Below, in pieces: positions 62,739-64,000 of a stretch of 64,000 nt of DNA. Position 1 is the stretch's first letter. Each line of letters starts with the position of its first letter. A model generated the notes under the pieces. The model was not told the origin of the DNA. It saw nothing but the letters and a program-made list of their open reading frames with translations, and searched no databases. Both the position numbers and the translations under genes were made by a program. This stretch comes from Colletes latitarsis (taxonomy: Eukaryota > Arthropoda > Insecta > Hymenoptera > Colletidae), in contig NW_027488366.1 of NCBI RefSeq assembly GCF_051014445.1, forward strand, positions 21,780,001 through 21,844,000, in the 5' to 3' direction.

Positions 62739-64000
62739 GGTACTACATTACTATGTGATCCAAACCAGAAAAAACCCAGGATCTGTTCAACAAGTATGTG
62801 AAGAATGCGAAAGTATGAGTCTGATCAGTGAAAATCCCAGGCCTTACCTAGACCTAACTTGCGTTGTCCTCTAAAATATTGATGGAAACCAGGTTTTATT
62901 GACTGTTTCAGTGTGGTACTACATTACTACGTGATGCAATCCAGAAAAAGCCCAGGATCTAGCCATGAAGTATGAGAAATATGCGAAAGTAAGAGCCTGA
63001 TGAGGGCAAATCCTAGACCTATCCCAGACCTAACTTGCGTTATCCTCTAAAATATTTATCAAGAGCAGGTTTAATTGAATGTTTCAGTGTGGTACCACAC
63101 TACTTCGTGATCCAAACCAGTAAAAACCCAGGATCTGTTCAAGAAGTATGTGAAAAACGCTAAACTGTGTGCCTGATGAGGGCAAATCTTAGACCTAATC
63201 CAGTCCTAAGATGCGTTAACCTCTAAAATATTTATCCAGACCAGGTTTAATTGAATGTTTCAGTGTGGTACCACGTTACTACGTGATCGAAACTAGAAAA
63301 AACCCAGGATCCGTTCAACAAGTATGTCAAGAATGCAATAGTATGAGTCTGATGAGTGAAAATCCCAGGCCTAACCTAGACCTAACATGCGTTATCCTCT
63401 AAAATATTCATCGAAACCTGGTTTAATCGACTGTTTCAGTGTGGTACCACATTACTATGTGATCCAAACCAGAAAATAACCCAGGATCTGTTCAAGGAGT
63501 ATGTGAAGTGTGCGAAGGTATGAGTCTGATGAGGTCAAACCCCAGACCTATCCCAGACCTAACTTGCGTTATCCTCTAAAATATTGTTCGAAACCAGGTT
63601 TAATCGACTGTTTCAGTGTGGTACCACATTACTACGTGATCCAAACCAGAAAAAACCCAGGATCCGTTCAACAAGTATGTGAAGAATGCGAAAGTATGAG
63701 TCTGATGGGTGAAAATCCCGGTCCTAACCCAGACCTAACATGCGTGGTCCTCTAAGATATTGATGGAAACCAGGTTTAATTGACTGTTTCAGTGTTGTAC
63801 TTCATTACTACGTGATGCAATCCAGAAAAAGCCCAGGATCTAGCCATGAAGTATGAGAAATATGCGAAAGTATGAGCCTGATGAGGGCAAATCCTAGACC
63901 TAACCCAGACCTAACATGCGTTAGCCTCTAAAATATTTATCAAGACCAGGTTTAATTGAATGTTTCAGTGTGGTACCACATTACTGTGTGATGCAATCCA
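62739..64000 (+). repeat. Mosaic monomers related to 22.4-22.9 kb, running off the window
   Basis: About seven monomers. 63061-63535 matches 22385-22860 at offset 40676 bp. The rest mixes E, A and C types. The last complete junction carries ATTACTGTGTGATGC. The array continues past the window end with no sign of a boundary. Confidence 0.82.

Larger units (their letters stand above)
1..64000 (+). repeat. 176-bp satellite DNA array, uninterrupted across the window
   Basis: The same unit repeats head to tail from the first base to the last. Landmarks in each unit, in order, are GATCCAAACCAG or GATGCAATCCAG, an A-rich run, CCCAGGATC, CAAGTATG, TGCGAAAG, GACCTAAC, CTCTAAAATATTGATC, AAACCAGGTTT, GTTTCAGTGTGGTACCAC and ATTACTACGT. 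Counting between identical landmarks gives 176 bp, for example 568-743, 744-919, 920-1095 and 1272-1447. One subtype is 177 bp. About 363 units fit in the window. All units lie on the same strand. No transposon, gene or unrelated sequence interrupts them. Arrays of 150-180 bp units of this size are typical of centromeric or pericentromeric heterochromatin in plants and animals, but location is an inference. I do not recognise the family. Confidence 0.98.

Noticed and set aside
1..64000. CRISPR array
   Set aside because: The repeat is 176 bp with no unique spacers, and the variation is spread along the whole unit. No cas genes are present.
1..64000. CENP-B box (TTCGnnnnAnnCGGG)
   Set aside because: I looked on both strands at the TTCG sites (for example CACTACTTCGTGATCC) and at the rare CCCGGG sites (near 39385, 52568 and 56968). 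None has the required spacing and bases.
1..64000. Assignment to a known satellite family such as Arabidopsis 178-bp, Brassica 176-bp or human alpha satellite
   Set aside because: The length is similar to these, but I could not match the sequence to any of them from memory. A search of satellite databases would decide.

Overview
The whole 64-kb window is one uninterrupted head-to-tail array of a tandem satellite repeat with a basic unit of 176 bp (one subtype is 177 bp), about 363 monomers in all. I found no gene, RNA gene, transposon, low-complexity break or inversion. Every monomer I read lies in the same orientation, and the array runs off both ends. The window therefore comes from a eukaryote, most likely from centromeric or pericentromeric heterochromatin. 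I do not recognise the satellite family and cannot name the lineage. One typical monomer is about 40% GC by hand count (70 of 176).

Five monomer subtypes recur, told apart by diagnostic positions and named here A to E. Many monomers are mosaics of two subtypes. Each monomer has two inverted-repeat elements about 26.5 bp apart, centre to centre: AAACC-(A or T)-GGTTT and a palindrome centred on GGTACC. It also has an 11-bp internal duplication rich in CCTAA. I saw no canonical CENP-B box.

Above the monomer level the array is organised in higher-order repeats (HORs) and duplicated blocks. (1) 1-4585: two related 7-monomer blocks 19 monomers apart. (2) 4586-9891: two adjacent copies of a 15-monomer unit of 2653 bp, with a shortened continuation to about 10180. 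(3) 9892-18700: transitional monomers, an 11-monomer duplication (offset 1936 bp) and a dimer duplication near 17.2-17.9 kb. (4) 18700-31100: rearranged copies of pieces of the 15-monomer unit. (5) 27400-48600: the most mosaic part, with scattered 2- to 6-monomer duplications and one very recent 5-monomer tandem duplication (40071-41830). (6) 48600-62738: a 21-monomer HOR in one degenerate and three good copies. Copy 1 carries an internal 4-monomer duplication, and copy 3 is rearranged and truncated. (7) 62739-64000: mosaic monomers related to those near 22.4 kb.

The short open reading frames of 63 to 81 codons are by-products of the satellite. They recur at the monomer period, and because 176 is not a multiple of three the frame changes at every monomer. 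No protein-coding function is supported. All block comparisons were made by eye, so block edges are good to a few tens of bases unless stated.
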